Assembly: GCF_005869845.1 (NCBI RefSeq)
Contig: NZ_VAWF01000001.1
Coordinates: 1,834,414 to 1,898,413, forward strand
Length of the DNA: 64,000 bases
From: Fodinibius saliphilus
Lineage (GTDB): Bacteria > Bacteroidota > Rhodothermia > Balneolales > Balneolaceae
Direction: 5' to 3'
Positions 1-7,938 of the stretch are shown here, one piece after another (positions within the stretch are counted from its first letter, which is position 1; every line of letters starts with the position of its first letter). The translations under genes and the position numbers were made by a program. A model generated the notes under the pieces. It was not told where the DNA came from and did not search any database. It saw only the letters and a list, made by a program, of their open reading frames with translations.

Positions 1-141
1 GCTAATCAATTTGCTGAAAAATGATACATGAAGAAGCCACGTACTATGGTTTAATCATTCAAATATATAACTATTCAATAATCATACAAATGAAAACTCA
101 TACAATCATTGTAATTAAATTTTTTGTCTTCTGATATTTTT

Positions 142-171
142 TGTAACAAACGAATGTCTAAATACTCTTGT
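142..171 (+). promoter_or_regulatory. Bipartite promoter-like element, copy 1
   Basis: TGTAACAAA (142-150), 12 nt, then TACTCTTGT (163-171). The same two 9-mers with the same spacing recur at 273-302 (+) and 5196-5225 (-). The geometry, two short blocks with about 15 nt between TGTAAC and TACTCT, resembles a -35/-10 pair for an ECF sigma factor. It would drive the lipoprotein genes starting at 404. A two-site operator is the alternative reading. Confidence 0.6.
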
Positions 172-272
172 ATCATAGAGTATACTGAATTATAGTCACT
201 AAAATTTATCTTAAAATAGACTACTGTTACAAATAATTATATGTGGTAATATTACAGAAATATTGACTTTCT

Positions 273-302
273 TGTAACAAACTCCCCATTCGCTACTCTT
301 GT
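273..302 (+). promoter_or_regulatory. Bipartite promoter-like element, copy 2
   Basis: TGTAACAAA (273-281), 12 nt, then TACTCTTGT (294-302), with the same blocks and spacing as 142-171 and 5196-5225 (-). It lies about 100 nt upstream of the lipoprotein start at 404 and is the more proximal candidate promoter. The spacer sequence is unrelated to that of copy 1, so the conservation is confined to the two blocks, as expected for a recognised site rather than a recent duplication. Confidence 0.65.
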
Positions 303-403
303 AGTCGAGAATTGGTATGTTTAATAACATTTATACTTAAGGCTTTTAGGTACAACAATTCATACTCGTTACAATTTAACCAAGAATAAAACCAAGGATC
401 ACT

Positions 404-601
404 ATGAAATCTCTCGCTAAAAAACTACTCGCTGTCACTTTCGCTTTTGCCCTGTTCACCGGTTGTGCTTCCGTTACCGACCCCGGCCTCGATACCACAC
501 CTGAGCAGAACAACTCCGAAGTCACCCAGGATACCCCTGATCGCGACGGCTTCGACTCCGACTCCGACATGAGCACCATCTACGACAAGCCCGAACTGTA
601 A
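404..601 (+). CDS. Small acidic lipoprotein, copy 1
   Basis: A 65-residue protein of unknown function. The basic n-region (MKSLAKK), hydrophobic stretch and lipobox FTGC at residues 18-21 form a lipoprotein signal, so the mature protein is about 45 residues starting at the lipidated Cys21. The mature part is hydrophilic and strongly acidic (DSDSD run, many Asp/Glu/Thr), with no domain I recognise. An AAGGA Shine-Dalgarno sits 5-6 nt before the ATG. Two bipartite promoter-like elements lie upstream. Codons are rich in C-ending forms, unlike the AT-rich gene at 1027, which hints at high expression. The gene is followed 45 nt later by a copy differing at a single amino acid (Ser3 to Thr3). Confidence 0.75.
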   Translation: MKSLAKKLLAVTFAFALFTGCASVTDPGLDTTPEQNNSEVTQDTPDRDGFDSDSDMSTIYDKPEL

Positions 602-895
602 TCACTGCCTGACGTTACCTTTTTAACTCAAAACACTTTTATCATTATGAAAACGCTCGCTAAAAAACTACTCGCTGTCACTTTCGCTTTTGCCCTGTTC
701 ACCGGTTGTGCTTCCGTTACCGACCCCGGCCTCGATACCACACCTGAGCAGAACAACTCCGAAGTCACCCAGGATACCCCTGATCGCGACGGCTTCGACT
801 CCGACTCCGACATGAGCACCATCTACGACAAGCCCGAACTGTAATCACTGCCTGACGTTACCTTTTTAACTCAAAACACTTTTATCATTATGAAA
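413..895 (+). repeat. Tandem 243-bp duplication with third-copy stump
   Basis: The 240-nt segment 413-652 recurs without visible change at 656-895. Each contains a lipoprotein body, the intergenic spacer and the ATGAAA that starts the next copy. Period is 243 bp; copies 1 and 2 differ only at codon 3 (TCT versus ACG). At 890-895 the second repeat ends on an ATGAAA that would start a third copy, but the sequence then diverges and reaches a TAG after eight codons. This is either a decayed or deleted third copy or a junction at microhomology. Confidence 0.85.
647..844 (+). CDS. Small acidic lipoprotein, copy 2
   Basis: A 65-residue protein identical to the product of 404-601 except Thr3 for Ser3, with the same lipobox Cys21 and acidic mature segment. 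It lies 45 nt downstream of copy 1 in the same direction, so the two are almost surely co-transcribed. Unlike copy 1 it has no obvious Shine-Dalgarno before its ATG (the leader reads TTTTATCATT), so it may be translated less efficiently or by reinitiation. The DNA identity through the intergenic spacer points to a recent duplication or ongoing gene conversion. Function unknown; probable attachment to the periplasmic face of a membrane is inferred from the lipobox only. Confidence 0.72.
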   Translation: MKTLAKKLLAVTFAFALFTGCASVTDPGLDTTPEQNNSEVTQDTPDRDGFDSDSDMSTIYDKPEL

Positions 896-1026
896 GTGAC
901 AGTCTGCCTTAGCTAGGCTAAGATCTATATTTTTAACAAAAATTTTGCTTTACTGTAATAGTACCATAGATTTAATCTAGAACGACCAAAAGAAATGGCA
1001 TATCAATCCTAGCTAAGATCTATCTG

Positions 1027-4000
1027 ATGTTGTTAGTTATTCTATTCAGCTTCTTTCAAATTGTTGCGGGGTCTGATAGCTCTGAGCTATTACATAACTC
1101 AAAACAACAAGCCAAACACTATGCAAAACAGATAGAAAACGGAATAAACACCGACGAGAACCTGTGGGCACTCAGCTTATTAGCCAGTGAAAAAGATGAG
1201 CTGAGAGACTTTATTGAACAACTTAATCGAAAGAAAAATTTCCATCCATCTTTTGATGAGGTCAACAAAAATTTTCATCAGCAGTTAAAAAAAGTAGTCT
1301 GGCATACAGGCTCTGTAGATCTATTTATCGGACTGCTTCTCCGCACCGAAACTATTCAAAGAAAGAAGAATCTCTATACTGATTTTATATCACGCTTTAC
1401 CCTCCCTTCTACTAGTAATATCCAATATGAAAAACTAGTACAAACTATTGTTCAAAACAAAACAATAGACCGAGAGAGTCTGAATCCGAATAAGTTTGTT
1501 CTTCCTCACTTTTTCCTGTTGTTTAGCAGTAGTCAAAATGATCTATTGAGTAAATCCTACCGAGAAAAGATAATACAAAGCTGGAACACAAGCATTTCAG
1601 ACGAAAAGGACCTAAAAAAAACGCTGGCCCAATTTAGTTACTTCAGAACCCTCTACCTTGAAGACCAATATTCCAACACCTCCTCCCTTTATAATACACT
1701 GATTAATAACAAACTCTTTCCCAATTCCTCCCTTAAGCTGCGCACATTCCGCCTCCTCGACTACTCAATGTATCGACTAGGTTTCTATGACCGTAATCTG
1801 GAAATTGCTCGAAATATTACGCTCCCATTAGCAGATTACTTAAATCGCAAAAAACTAAAACAGCAGATTAAATATTCCACTGGAATCAATCTATATAATA
1901 TTGGTAAAATTAAGGCTGCAAATAAAGTCTATTTGGAGATACTTAAACAAATAGAAAAAAACAATCCTCCGATTAAATTCTCAGCGCTCTATAATAACTT
2001 AGCGTTAACTCACTACAAACTAGGACAGTATGCAAGATATTTGGATCTACAATTTCAGGCTTTAGAAACAGCCAAAAATAAGGAGAACTACGACCACCAA
2101 ATTGAAATCCTAAATAATCTTTTTATTTACCATCGAAAAACTAATGATCAGGAGAATGCCTTAGCATACCTGCAAACAGCAAGAAAATTGGCGCAGAAAA
2201 AAAATAACAGCTCAGATTTGGGAACATTGTATATGCTGAATGGTTCTTTTTATCGGAAATTCAGGAATGATTTTCAGAAAGCCCATATTTTTTTCAACAA
2301 GGCTGAAGAGCATCTATCCTCTTCAACTGATACCAAAGCATATATAGAGTTATTAAATGAACAAGCAGAAACTTATTCTGAGCAAAGAAAGTTTAAAAAA
2401 GCAATCGAAAAACAAGATAAGATTCTCAAATTAGCTCCCAATAAAAATAACCCAAACTTTATTGAAGCTACTATAAACAAAGCCTTAAACTACCTTAACA
2501 GTGAACAGAAAGGTAAAGCTGGCTCTCTAATCACAGAGTTTAAAAACAAAAACCTTAAGCTTCTTGATTTTGAACAAATCATAAAAGCAAAAACTATTGA
2601 AGCAAACTATCTATACCTAACTGGGAAACCTCATAAAGCACTCGCCATTCTTAATCCCGCTCTTGAGCAGGTAATTGTTAGAGCCAGAAGCAGCGCAGAT
2701 CTAAAATCTGGTTTTTGGCATATCGAAGATGAGTATTTAGATGCTTTTGAGTTGGCCGTATCTATTTATTTAAAAGAAGACCAGCCGGACAAAGCAACAC
2801 AAGTACTAGACCAACTTAAGACTATCAATGATTCCCGTTATTATCAGAACCCTCTTGTTAAATCGAGTTTATTGAATGAGTCCGAGCTGACCCAATATAA
2901 GAAGCTGACCAAACAGCTGGATGCCAATCGAAAAAGATTACTGACTGCTCCAGAGGATGAACAGTTTCAAATTCGCCAGCGCATAAGCAAACTTAACCTC
3001 AAAAAACGGAAGCTGGATAAAAAACTTACTAGAAAAGAAGGATCAGAAACAGTTTCAATACATAAAATCCAAAGTCAACTCTCTGCCCGTGAAATGATCA
3101 TGCATGTGACTGAGCTGAAAAATAAATATTACATTGCTAAAATCAGTCGGTCGGATGTAGAAATGCAAACTGTTTCACTAGATTCAACACTTCGCAATCT
3201 ATTTTCAAATTCTGTTACACAAGTAGCTACCCATAAAACAAATCTCGACTCCTTATATACAGTCACAAAGCTACTTGGTATTAATGATATACCTGGGCAC
3301 ATTGAACAGATAACCATTATCCCTGACAGTTATTTATACCAGCTTCCTATTGATATTCTACCTCTCGCGAAACCAACACACAACTACAGTTATGGGGAAG
3401 CTACATACCTTATTGAAAAGTATAACACACAGTACCTTACTTCTCTTGACGAAGTAATTAATAAAAATAATGAACCGTCTAATATTCAAAACCCCTTGAG
3501 TTATGTTGGTTACGGTGTCTCCGAATTTAATTCTTACAAAGAAAAAAAACTTGTACCATTACCCTTTGCCCAAAAAGAAGTGACTTCCATAGCGAATAGG
3601 TTAACAAATCTATCTGAAGTACAAACTTTTATTAACCAGAACTCTACCAAAGAAACGTTTAAACGCACAGCACCAAAGGCACGTATCTTACATATGGCTA
3701 CTCATAGTTCTGTCTCTGAACGCGATCCTATGTTCTCTACGATGTATATGAGCAAACAGCAGGCAGCTGCAGATACCACTTTTGAAGACCAAATATTTGC
3801 TTATGAACTTTTTGAACTGAACCTTAACAGCGATATGATTATGCTAAACTCGTGTGAGTCTGGGTCAGGGTCATATATACAGGGAACAGGAGTCATGGGC
3901 ATTAGTCGGGCCCTTCGTTATGCCGGTGCAGAGTCGCTAGTCTTGAATTTATGGTCGGTAAATGACATGCTGGCTTCTGATTTTGCAGTCCATTTTTATG

Positions 4001-4266
4001 AACAATTAAATGAAGGAAAATCGAAAGCTGAAGCCCTACAAGCGACAAAACGGTATTTCCTCGAGAATAAAAATGCCAGCCCTCATTTTTGGGGTCCCTA
4101 TATGTTAATAGGGGATTCACAACCTATTGTAAGGCCCGATTACAACAAAAATATGGCTTTAGCCGGCACCTTCGTTTTTTATTTCTTGTTGATGGTAGGT
4201 CTATCTTACATGGCAGAACAGGGAATCTTTTTTAACAATAATGGGAATAAGCAGCATAACATCTAG
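1027..4266 (+). CDS. TPR-CHAT caspase-like protein, membrane anchored
   Basis: A 1079-residue protein. Order seen: a short hydrophobic N-terminus (residues 1-15, probable signal peptide cleaved near VAG), a long helical region with TPR-like repeats (roughly 230-620), a charged linker rich in Lys/Arg, and a C-terminal CHAT domain (about 780-1035). The expected caspase-like dyad is present: His893 in HMATHSS and Cys943 in LNSCESG. A hydrophobic segment at about 1044-1063 should anchor the C-terminus, placing TPR and CHAT in the periplasm if the N-terminus is a real signal. CHAT proteins are clan CD peptidases related to caspases and separase. There is no Shine-Dalgarno and no basic n-region, so the start is uncertain, but no in-frame ATG lies upstream before a stop at 973. 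It lies downstream of the lipoprotein pair and converges on the anti-sigma-like gene. Substrate unknown. Confidence 0.85.
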   Translation: MLLVILFSFFQIVAGSDSSELLHNSKQQAKHYAKQIENGINTDENLWALSLLASEKDELRDFIEQLNRKKNFHPSFDEVNKNFHQQLKKVVWHTGSVDLFIGLLLRTETIQRKKNLYTDFISRFTLPSTSNIQYEKLVQTIVQNKTIDRESLNPNKFVLPHFFLLFSSSQNDLLSKSYREKIIQSWNTSISDEKDLKKTLAQFSYFRTLYLEDQYSNTSSLYNTLINNKLFPNSSLKLRTFRLLDYSMYRLGFYDRNLEIARNITLPLADYLNRKKLKQQIKYSTGINLYNIGKIKAANKVYLEILKQIEKNNPPIKFSALYNNLALTHYKLGQYARYLDLQFQALETAKNKENYDHQIEILNNLFIYHRKTNDQENALAYLQTARKLAQKKNNSSDLGTLYMLNGSFYRKFRNDFQKAHIFFNKAEEHLSSSTDTKAYIELLNEQAETYSEQRKFKKAIEKQDKILKLAPNKNNPNFIEATINKALNYLNSEQKGKAGSLITEFKNKNLKLLDFEQIIKAKTIEANYLYLTGKPHKALAILNPALEQVIVRARSSADLKSGFWHIEDEYLDAFELAVSIYLKEDQPDKATQVLDQLKTINDSRYYQNPLVKSSLLNESELTQYKKLTKQLDANRKRLLTAPEDEQFQIRQRISKLNLKKRKLDKKLTRKEGSETVSIHKIQSQLSAREMIMHVTELKNKYYIAKISRSDVEMQTVSLDSTLRNLFSNSVTQVATHKTNLDSLYTVTKLLGINDIPGHIEQITIIPDSYLYQLPIDILPLAKPTHNYSYGEATYLIEKYNTQYLTSLDEVINKNNEPSNIQNPLSYVGYGVSEFNSYKEKKLVPLPFAQKEVTSIANRLTNLSEVQTFINQNSTKETFKRTAPKARILHMATHSSVSERDPMFSTMYMSKQQAAADTTFEDQIFAYELFELNLNSDMIMLNSCESGSGSYIQGTGVMGISRALRYAGAESLVLNLWSVNDMLASDFAVHFYEQLNEGKSKAEALQATKRYFLENKNASPHFWGPYMLIGDSQPIVRPDYNKNMALAGTFVFYFLLMVGLSYMAEQGIFFNNNGNKQHNI

Positions 4267-4279
4267 CAAAAATAGAATA

Positions 4280-4312
4280 GGCCGGAAGGATATTTCCTTC
4301 CGGCCTTTTATT
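4280..4312. terminator. Bidirectional intrinsic terminator
   Basis: An 11-bp perfect stem (GGCCGGAAGGA, 4280-4290, with its complement at 4295-4305) and a 4-nt loop. On the plus strand it is followed by TTTTATT, terminating the CHAT gene. On the minus strand it is followed by CTATTCTATTTTT, serving the convergent gene ending at 4346. Confidence 0.85.
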
Positions 4313-4345
4313 CATTTCCTGATACTAGAAGAGTTGCTTTTTTCT

Positions 4346-5077
4346 TTAGTCAGAAAGGGCGTCAAGATAACTTTTAGAAACTCTGCGGTAAGCCCCATTT
4401 AAATCATACGCTTTTTCAATATGCGTTCGTGCCTTCACAAGCTGATCTATATGGAAGTAGGCGTTACCCACATACCAATATGCCTTTTCTAACATAAGAA
4501 GATCCACTTTCTCTTTGTGTTCTATCACTCGCTCATAATGATTAATGGATTCTCGATAATTACCCTCATTATAATAGAGAGATCCTAAGTTTAAACTTAA
4601 TTCAGCAATCCAGGAAGGTTTTGACGCCTTTTCCAACTCACTATCTAATAAATTAATGGCTTCAGTGACTGCCCCTGTATTGGCTAGACGTATTGCATCC
4701 CGAATAACCTTAGAGTCATCCTGAGCCATATTACCATCTTCAGAACGATAATAATCAAGCTCAATACTAGAGATTGGTTCTAAAGATCGTGTGTTATTTT
4801 GGTTATAAATATTCATATAACCTACTACGCCAACTAAAAAGATAACTATGGCTGCAGCAGCATAAAACCATTTTTTTCTTCTTTTCTGAATTTGACGTTC
4901 TTCCTTCTTCTTTTCAATAACAGCCTTCACATTTGCAACACTTTTCATATAGTCCAGATGGTAACCATCCTGGATCAATTCTGCCCATAGCTCGTCTGTC
5001 TCTCTTGGCGAAAGCTCTCCATTGACATACTTGTCAATTTTTTCTTCCAACTGCTTTTCATTATAGCTCTCAATCAT
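4346..5077 (-). CDS. Anti-sigma-factor-like membrane TPR protein
   Basis: A 243-residue single-pass membrane protein. The first ~65 residues look like a cytosolic anti-sigma domain (YVNGELSPRETDELW, residues 17-31, resembles the YLNGELS-type opening of many anti-sigma factors). A basic stretch (KRRKKW) then precedes a transmembrane helix at about 71-91, and a TPR-rich part at about 125-235 would be periplasmic. No zinc-finger cysteines are visible. Anti-sigma proteins usually sit beside their ECF sigma factor; none is in view, so the partner may be encoded elsewhere. The upstream element at 5196-5225 matches those before the lipoproteins, as expected if the cognate sigma factor controls its own regulator. 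A generic TPR membrane protein is the alternative. Confidence 0.6.
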   Translation of the reverse strand: MIESYNEKQLEEKIDKYVNGELSPRETDELWAELIQDGYHLDYMKSVANVKAVIEKKKEERQIQKRRKKWFYAAAAIVIFLVGVVGYMNIYNQNNTRSLEPISSIELDYYRSEDGNMAQDDSKVIRDAIRLANTGAVTEAINLLDSELEKASKPSWIAELSLNLGSLYYNEGNYRESINHYERVIEHKEKVDLLMLEKAYWYVGNAYFHIDQLVKARTHIEKAYDLNGAYRRVSKSYLDALSD

Positions 5078-5195
5078 GATTCTTCACGTTTAAATTTTAC
5101 TTAAATATATCTTACAATACCCTCAAAGGATAATGTCTGCAGCAACCCAACATAATGACTATCGTAATCCAATTATGTTTTCATCAATTCATGTA

Positions 5196-5225
5196 ACAAG
5201 AGTATTTTAAATCCCATTTGTTACA
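5196..5225 (-). promoter_or_regulatory. Bipartite promoter-like element, copy 3
   Basis: Read on the minus strand: TGTAACAAA, 12 nt, TACTCTTGT, exactly the blocks and spacing found at 142-171 and 273-302. It lies about 120 nt before the start of the anti-sigma-like gene (5077) and points at it. The site also has dyad symmetry (TGTAACAA versus TTGTTACA at its ends) that the other two lack. It therefore could be an operator, but the symmetry is not conserved and an ECF promoter fits better. Confidence 0.65.
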
Positions 5226-5336
5226 AAATATTTTTGCATTTAGGATTAAAGCCAAATACTAATTAGCTTTGAACAGCTTTAAAAGTACTTTAATCTTAAA
5301 TATTAAAATTTTCTAATGTTTTCCGGATTAAAATCT

Positions 5337-6782
5337 ATGTCTAAATTAAATGGCCTATCAACACTAATCATTTTCCTCATAGTGTTATCCGGGTGTCAAA
5401 CAGAATATACTTCTACCATTTCAGGCAGTATTGACTACGTTGGCTCCGCAGATATTTTCATCTCAAAACAACCGGTTCACTATAAGTATGCTCCCAAAAA
5501 ACATTTCCCGGTGACTGTAAATGAGGAGGGGAATTTCTCACTTTCCCTACCAATTGATTCTACACAACTCATTAAGTTTAATGTTAATGAACAAACTTAT
5601 CCAGTTGTAGCTGAACCGGCACAACCCCTTAAGCTCAATATATCTTTTTCTCACTTCCCTGATTCTGTATCTGTTAGTGGATATCCTAAACCATGGGACC
5701 AAAGCTACTCAGATTATCGTAATAAACTTAAGCCCATACAACAAAAAATTAACAATGCTATCCCTGATTTTCGGGAAGGGAAACAAACGAATATCACCGA
5801 CTTATACAAAAAACGATATCAAATAGCGAAAAAACATTTATTTAACACGCCGCTGGTAGATATATACTATAAAGCAGTGGGTGAATATTTAGTGAAAGAA
5901 TTAGAGGAAGTTACCTATCAACGCACAAAACCAGACATCTCTCCAAAATCCAGACGAAAGCAAATCCTTGAAGAAGCCCAAGAGCTTAACTTCTTCACCT
6001 TTGAATCATTGCATTCACAACGTGCAGGTATTCGTGATTTCACCAATGCCTTTGCAAACACCTTTGGAGTTGAGGATAGCCTGGAAGAAAAATATGGTCA
6101 GGAACTGATGCAATACGACATTAAACGACTGGGATACGAAACCCTTGATTCAGCTCGCAGATCTGTACTCCAATATATCGATCAGAGAAAAGCTAAAGCA
6201 TATGCAAAAATGTATCTCGTAGCTGAACGCATCGGAGAAATGTCTTTAGAAGTTGCAACGCCTAGCTACAAAAACTATTTAAAAAAGTACGAAAACTATC
6301 CTAAATACACATCATTTCTAAAATCATTCTATAGTCAGATTAAAAAGGTCTCACCCGGACAACCGGCAGTACCTTTTACCCTTCCTAATAAAAATGAAGA
6401 GATGGTGAGTATGGAAGACTACGAAGGACGATATGTACTTCTCGATTTTTGGGCCAGCTGGTGTATTCCGTGCCTCGATGAATTTCCACACATGAAGGAT
6501 CTGTATAATAAATATTCTCGTGATCAATTTGAGATATTGGCGATTTCCATTGAAGAAGATAGTGTACGCTGGCGACAATCACTGCAACAATTTAAGAATC
6601 CTTGGCCACAACTGTATGGCGGAAATGGCTTTCAGCAAGAAACATTTCGAACTTACCGGGGCGGCGGTATTCCTTTTTATATCCTCGTAGGCCCCGATGG
6701 AAAGATCGTTCGTTATAATGATGCGCGCCCTTCATTTAATCTCCCCAAACTACTAGACAGTTTAATTACACCGAAACAATAA
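5337..6782 (+). CDS. TlpA/ResA-like thioredoxin-fold lipoprotein
   Basis: An extracytoplasmic thiol-disulfide oxidoreductase of the AhpC/TSA-TlpA type, common in the FCB group. I chose the ATG at 5337 rather than 5316 because it gives a compact lipoprotein signal (MSKLNG, hydrophobic core, lipobox LSGC, Cys20). A beta-rich N-terminal domain (about 25-110, DUF4369-like) is followed by a helical middle. The C-terminal thioredoxin domain has WCIPC, Cys376/Cys379, within the typical FWASWC context. 481 residues is the usual size for this multidomain family. It may reduce disulfides for cytochrome c maturation or envelope repair. The GH3 gene follows after 3 nt, so the two form an operon. Confidence 0.85.
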   Translation: MSKLNGLSTLIIFLIVLSGCQTEYTSTISGSIDYVGSADIFISKQPVHYKYAPKKHFPVTVNEEGNFSLSLPIDSTQLIKFNVNEQTYPVVAEPAQPLKLNISFSHFPDSVSVSGYPKPWDQSYSDYRNKLKPIQQKINNAIPDFREGKQTNITDLYKKRYQIAKKHLFNTPLVDIYYKAVGEYLVKELEEVTYQRTKPDISPKSRRKQILEEAQELNFFTFESLHSQRAGIRDFTNAFANTFGVEDSLEEKYGQELMQYDIKRLGYETLDSARRSVLQYIDQRKAKAYAKMYLVAERIGEMSLEVATPSYKNYLKKYENYPKYTSFLKSFYSQIKKVSPGQPAVPFTLPNKNEEMVSMEDYEGRYVLLDFWASWCIPCLDEFPHMKDLYNKYSRDQFEILAISIEEDSVRWRQSLQQFKNPWPQLYGGNGFQQETFRTYRGGGIPFYILVGPDGKIVRYNDARPSFNLPKLLDSLITPKQ

Positions 6783-6785
6783 AAG

Positions 6786-7904
6786 ATGGCTCGCTTACTA
6801 CTATTTTTTTTAGTTTTCTCATTTCTTTCAGGCAATATAAATGGTCAATCCTTATCAAAAACCCTTGACGAAATACCGCTGAATAAAAAAATTGGTCAAA
6901 TGTTGACCATTGGATTTCGTGGCATGACCATAGCTGACACCAATCATATAGTCCGCGATATACAAAAGTATCACTTGGGAGGAGTCATACTCTTTGACTA
7001 TGATGTACCTCGGGGCCAAGCCAAAAGAAATATACGATCATCCGAACAACTTAAAACCTTGGTGAAAAAGCTTAAGGCGTTATCTTATTCTCCCCTAATT
7101 GTTTCAATAGATCAGGAAGGAGGAAAGGTGAATCGCCTTAAACCTAAATACGGATTCCCTCCATCGGTTTCAGCACAATATTTGGGAGAACTAAATAATA
7201 TTGATAGTACCAGAAAGTATGCACGACGCACTGCGCATACCCTTTCCAAAATTGGTATTAACGTTGATTTTGCACCTGTCGTGGATCTAAATGTAAATCC
7301 GGACAATCCCATTATTGGAAAACTTGGTCGCAGTTATTCTTCCAAACCTACAACTGTTGTAAAGCATGCCGGTACATTTATACAAACCTTAAATGAATAC
7401 GATATACAAACCGTCTTAAAACATTTTCCGGGCCATGGCAGCTCAAAAAAAGACTCTCACCTCGGGGTTGTTGATGTAACTGATACATGGTCAGAGAAAG
7501 AACTTATTCCTTACCGGCAGCTCATTAATACTGGTAAAGCTGATGCTATTATGACGGCCCATATTTTCAATGCACAAATTGACTCCAGCTATCCTGCTAC
7601 TTTATCAAAACCTACAATCACAGGCCTTTTGAGAAACAAGTTGGAATATGATGGGGTGATATTTTCAGATGATATGATGATGGGAGCAATCCGCAAAGAG
7701 TACGGCTTACAAACAGCTATTAAACAAGCTATTATGGCCGGCGTCGATATCCTCGCCTTTGGAAATAATTCGATTTATGATCCGAATATCGTACCAAAAG
7801 CCCATCGCATAATAACTGAACTTGTAGATAAGGGAGTTATTAATGAAGAACAAATTGATCAGTCTTATAAACGTATTATAAGATTTAAAACACAGTTAAA
7901 ATAA
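6786..7904 (+). CDS. Secreted GH3 beta-N-acetylhexosaminidase
   Basis: A glycoside hydrolase family 3 N-terminal domain protein of 372 residues, NagZ-like. The diagnostic KHFPGHG starts at Lys212 and is followed by the DSH that supplies the mobile catalytic His/Asp pair of NagZ enzymes; the nucleophile should be in FSDDMMMG near residue 295. Family role: removal of N-acetylglucosamine from muropeptides. Unlike cytoplasmic NagZ of enterobacteria, this one begins with a clear signal peptide (MARLLLFFL to about residue 22, GQS), so it acts outside the inner membrane. The start is 3 nt after the stop of the TlpA-like gene, with a weak AAAAG leader. Confidence 0.88.
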   Translation: MARLLLFFLVFSFLSGNINGQSLSKTLDEIPLNKKIGQMLTIGFRGMTIADTNHIVRDIQKYHLGGVILFDYDVPRGQAKRNIRSSEQLKTLVKKLKALSYSPLIVSIDQEGGKVNRLKPKYGFPPSVSAQYLGELNNIDSTRKYARRTAHTLSKIGINVDFAPVVDLNVNPDNPIIGKLGRSYSSKPTTVVKHAGTFIQTLNEYDIQTVLKHFPGHGSSKKDSHLGVVDVTDTWSEKELIPYRQLINTGKADAIMTAHIFNAQIDSSYPATLSKPTITGLLRNKLEYDGVIFSDDMMMGAIRKEYGLQTAIKQAIMAGVDILAFGNNSIYDPNIVPKAHRIITELVDKGVINEEQIDQSYKRIIRFKTQLK

Positions 7905-7906
7905 CA

Positions 7907-7930
7907 GGCAGTGGCTTTTTCACCACTGCC
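7907..7930. terminator. Hairpin between convergent genes
   Basis: 8-bp stem GGCAGTGG (7907-7914) with CCACTGCC (7923-7930) in the 34-nt gap between the GH3 gene and the convergent peptidase gene. The plus side lacks a clean T-run. The minus side is followed by TGTTATTTT, so it serves mainly the peptidase gene. Confidence 0.6.
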
Positions 7931-7938
7931 CGGATAAT

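Larger units (their letters stand above)
1..403. other. Intergenic region upstream of tandem lipoproteins
   Basis: No gene is visible in this AT-rich stretch, which runs from the left window edge to the first lipoprotein. It carries two copies of a bipartite promoter-like element (142-171 and 273-302), listed separately. The immediate leader before the first start codon holds an AAGGA Shine-Dalgarno at about 393-397. The gene left of the window edge cannot be seen. Confidence 0.6.

Noticed and set aside
376..822. Two minus-strand reading frames opposite the lipoprotein genes
   Set aside because: They are antisense shadows: they repeat exactly because the lipoprotein unit is duplicated, and they have no Shine-Dalgarno or recognisable protein features. 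The plus-strand frames have signal peptides and lipoboxes.
5192..5225. Operator only, based on TGTAACAA/TTGTTACA dyad
   Set aside because: The dyad is not present in the two plus-strand copies, which share only the two spaced blocks. Kept as a promoter-like element, with the operator reading as a minor alternative.
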